A stretch of DNA of 7,179 bases from Desulfotomaculum sp. GTDB lineage: Bacteria; Bacillota; Desulfotomaculia; Desulfotomaculales; Nap2-2B. Below the pieces are notes generated by a model. It made no database searches and was not told the DNA's origin. It saw only the letters and a program-made list of their open reading frames with translations. The stretch covers positions 1 to 7,179 of the forward strand of contig DMDI01000308.1 in assembly GCA_003445555.1 (NCBI GenBank). The letters run 5' to 3'. Position numbers and translations under genes: made by a program. How positions within the stretch are numbered: the stretch's first letter is position 1; each line of letters starts with the position of its first letter. Positions 5,621-7,179 of the stretch are shown here, piece by piece.

Positions 5621-7179
5621 GTGGAAATTCGTGTAGCTAAATGGGCCGGTTTTTGTTTCGGCGTTAAAAGGGCAATTGAAATAGTCCAAGAAACGATTAA
5701 AAAACGGGCAGGACCCGTTTATAGCCTGGGTCCCTTAATTCACAATGATCAAGTAGTTGAGAAGCTAACCCAACTGGGAATTAAAAAAATTGATTTTTTG
5801 GAACAGGTAGAAGATAACGGGACCCTAATTATCCGATCGCACGGGGTAGGACCGGAAATTTTAAAAAAAGCGGAAAAATATAGACTAAAGGTAGTGGACG
5901 CCACTTGCCCATACGTGCGTAAAACCCAGCAACTTGCAAGCGATTATGCTCTTAAAGGAGTGCAGGTGTTAATTGTAGGCAGTAGAGAGCACCCGGAAGT
6001 AAAGGGGCTGATGGGTTGGACAAATGGGCAGGCTTTAGTGGTGGAAAGGCCAGAAGAAGTTGAAAATCTACCTGAATTAACCAAAATAGCTGTATTGGCT
6101 CAAACTACCCAATCCCTGGCCAATTTTCGGGCGGTGGTAAATCTCTTAAAACAAAAGGCGGGTACCCAACCGGAAATTAATAATACCATTTGTAACGCTA
6201 CCCGCTTAAGACAACAGGCAGCTTCTGAGTTAGCCCGGGAAGTTGGGATTATGATTGTGGTGGGGGGAAAAAATAGCGCTAATACTAAAGAGTTGTTTTA
6301 TTTAGGCCAAAGCACAGGAACGCCAACCTATCAGGTAGAAACGGCCCAGGAATTAAAAAAGTTATGGTTTAAAAATATAAATACAGCCGGTTTAACGGCG
6401 GGTGCATCTACACCGCACTGGATTTTAGAGGAGGTAAAAAATAAGATGAAAGAATTAGCGGAAATAAACGAAGGAAATTTAAACGAAAACTTAGGGGAAA
6501 ACGAAGTCTTAGGGGAAAACGAAAACTTAGTTGAAAACCAAACCATTTTTGAAACGGCAGATAAAGACGGAGAACTGGCGGAGAAAGAATCTGGCTTCAA
6601 GATGAGTTTGGATGAAAACGCAGCCGTAAAGCCACTGATTCAGGGAGAAATTGTTTCCGGTACCGTAGTTCAGGTAGGAACTAATGAAGTAATGGTGGAT
6701 ATTGGAGCTAAATCAGAAGGGATTATTCCCCTACGGGAACTTTCTTCCTTTCCTAACGTAGTATCTCCCTACGAAGTGGTCCAGGCAGGAGATAAAATAG
6801 ACGTAATGATTATTAAAGCCGAAGACAGCGAAGGTAAGTTAATTTTATCCAAAGAAAAGGCAGATACCGAAAAAGCTTGGGCAGCTTTGGAGGAACTATA
6901 TCATAATGGCGAATACGTAGAGGGGGTTGTGCGTGAGGTAGTTAAAGGCGGTCTATTGGTTGACGTAGGAATAAGAGGCTTTTTACCGGCCTCATTAGTA
7001 GAACAAGGTTACGCGGAAGATTTAAATAAATACTTGGAAACCACCATTAAAGCTAAAATTGTTGAATTGAACCGGAACCATCGAAAAGTAATTCTCTCCC
7101 GCAAGAGTTTCTTAGAAGAAGAAACGGCCGCCAAACGTCAGGAATTATTCGCTAATTTAGAGGAAGGACAAAGAGTTAA
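5621..7179 (+). CDS. ispH-rpsA: 4-hydroxy-3-methylbut-2-enyl diphosphate reductase fused to ribosomal protein S1 domains, 3' end outside window
   Basis: The N-terminal part is IspH (LytB), the iron-sulfur enzyme that makes IPP and DMAPP in the last MEP-pathway step. AGFCFGVKR (9-17) and DATCPYV (93-99) carry cluster Cys12 and Cys96, and NTICNATR (188-195) carries Cys191. LIHND (His41), RSHGVG (His74) and REHPE (His124, Glu126) match E. coli active-site residues, as do KNSAN (217-221) and ASTPHW (262-267). IspH ends near residue 276. An acidic linker (about 277-338) with a three-fold ENLGEN-like repeat follows. Next are S1/OB-fold domain 1 (about 340-414, IQGEIVSGTVV to ILSKEKAD) and domain 2 (about 426-499, GEYVEGVVREV to VILSRKSF). 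ANLEEGQRV at the edge looks like the start of a third. 519 codons are open, and the terminal 'taa' is out of frame (GTT then AA). This fusion is known in Clostridia. The S1 part probably binds mRNA or the ribosome; coupling to IspH is unexplained. Confidence 0.96.
   Translation, partial: MEIRVAKWAGFCFGVKRAIEIVQETIKKRAGPVYSLGPLIHNDQVVEKLTQLGIKKIDFLEQVEDNGTLIIRSHGVGPEILKKAEKYRLKVVDATCPYVRKTQQLASDYALKGVQVLIVGSREHPEVKGLMGWTNGQALVVERPEEVENLPELTKIAVLAQTTQSLANFRAVVNLLKQKAGTQPEINNTICNATRLRQQAASELAREVGIMIVVGGKNSANTKELFYLGQSTGTPTYQVETAQELKKLWFKNINTAGLTAGASTPHWILEEVKNKMKELAEINEGNLNENLGENEVLGENENLVENQTIFETADKDGELAEKESGFKMSLDENAAVKPLIQGEIVSGTVVQVGTNEVMVDIGAKSEGIIPLRELSSFPNVVSPYEVVQAGDKIDVMIIKAEDSEGKLILSKEKADTEKAWAALEELYHNGEYVEGVVREVVKGGLLVDVGIRGFLPASLVEQGYAEDLNKYLETTIKAKIVELNRNHRKVILSRKSFLEEETAAKRQELFANLEEGQRV
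6429..6448 (+). promoter_or_regulatory. Internal Shine-Dalgarno and ATG at the IspH/S1 junction
   Basis: A perfect AGGAGGT (6429-6435) is followed after 10 nt by an in-frame ATG (6446, Met276 of the fusion). This is exactly where IspH homology stops and the S1-side linker begins. Initiation here would give a separate S1-type protein from the same mRNA. The AGGAGGT also encodes the Glu-Glu-Val that is common at IspH C-termini, so it may partly reflect protein constraint. Whether it is used is unknown. Confidence 0.4.
6485..6538 (+). repeat. 18-nt tandem repeat in the IspH-S1 linker
   Basis: Three consecutive 18-nt units, starting at 6485, 6503 and 6521, differ at only a few bases (GAAAACTTAGGGGAAAAC, GAAGTCTTAGGGGAAAAC, GAAAACTTAGTTGAAAAC). 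They encode ENLGEN, EVLGEN and ENLVEN. A shorter related unit (EGNLN) precedes them. The repeat forms part of an acidic, probably flexible linker between the enzyme and the S1 domains. Confidence 0.8.

Noticed and set aside
7170..7179. Apparent stop TAA at the very end of the window
   Set aside because: In the ispH-rpsA frame the codons read AGA GTT AA-, so the TAA is out of frame; the gene continues beyond the window.

Overview
The window is a tightly packed, entirely plus-strand block of seven genes. In order they are trpA (5' end cut off by the window), aroF (DAHP synthase), tyrA (prephenate/arogenate dehydrogenase), aroA (EPSP synthase), cmk (CMP kinase), plsC-type acyltransferase, and an ispH-rpsA (S1) fusion that is still open at the right edge. 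Gaps are 82 nt or less and cmk/plsC overlap. I see no convincing promoter, intrinsic terminator, T-box or other riboswitch, RNA gene, CRISPR array or insertion sequence, so the block most likely lies inside one long transcript starting upstream. There is no stretch over about 300 bases without a gene.

The likely host is an anaerobic Clostridia-class Firmicute, plausibly Peptococcaceae/Desulfotomaculum-like. This rests on the IspH-S1 fusion (a known architecture in that class), the Thermotoga/Bacillus-type DAHP synthase with an N-terminal ferredoxin-like domain, strong Shine-Dalgarno sites with mixed ATG/GTG/TTG starts, and moderately AT-rich codon use. The genus is inference.

Region 1 to about 4180 is aromatic amino acid biosynthesis: the last steps of tryptophan synthesis, entry into the shikimate pathway, the tyrosine branch, and EPSP formation. 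It resembles the trp-tyrA-aroE 'supraoperon' of Bacillus. Region 4220 to 7179 is general growth machinery: CMP recycling, phosphatidic acid synthesis, the last MEP isoprenoid step, and ribosomal S1-type RNA-binding domains. The aroA-cmk-rpsA order is also found in E. coli, and here plsC and ispH sit between cmk and the S1 part.

Most of the content is conserved housekeeping, and I do not see an undescribed system. The points worth a second look are: a well-placed internal Shine-Dalgarno/ATG exactly at the IspH/S1 junction, which could yield free S1; an 18-nt periodic linker repeat just after it; a REP-like palindromic doublet that supplies the last codons of aroA; a palindrome beside the tyrA ribosome binding site; an aroF start with no properly spaced Shine-Dalgarno but with an upstream hairpin; and a TyrA cofactor loop suggesting NADP.
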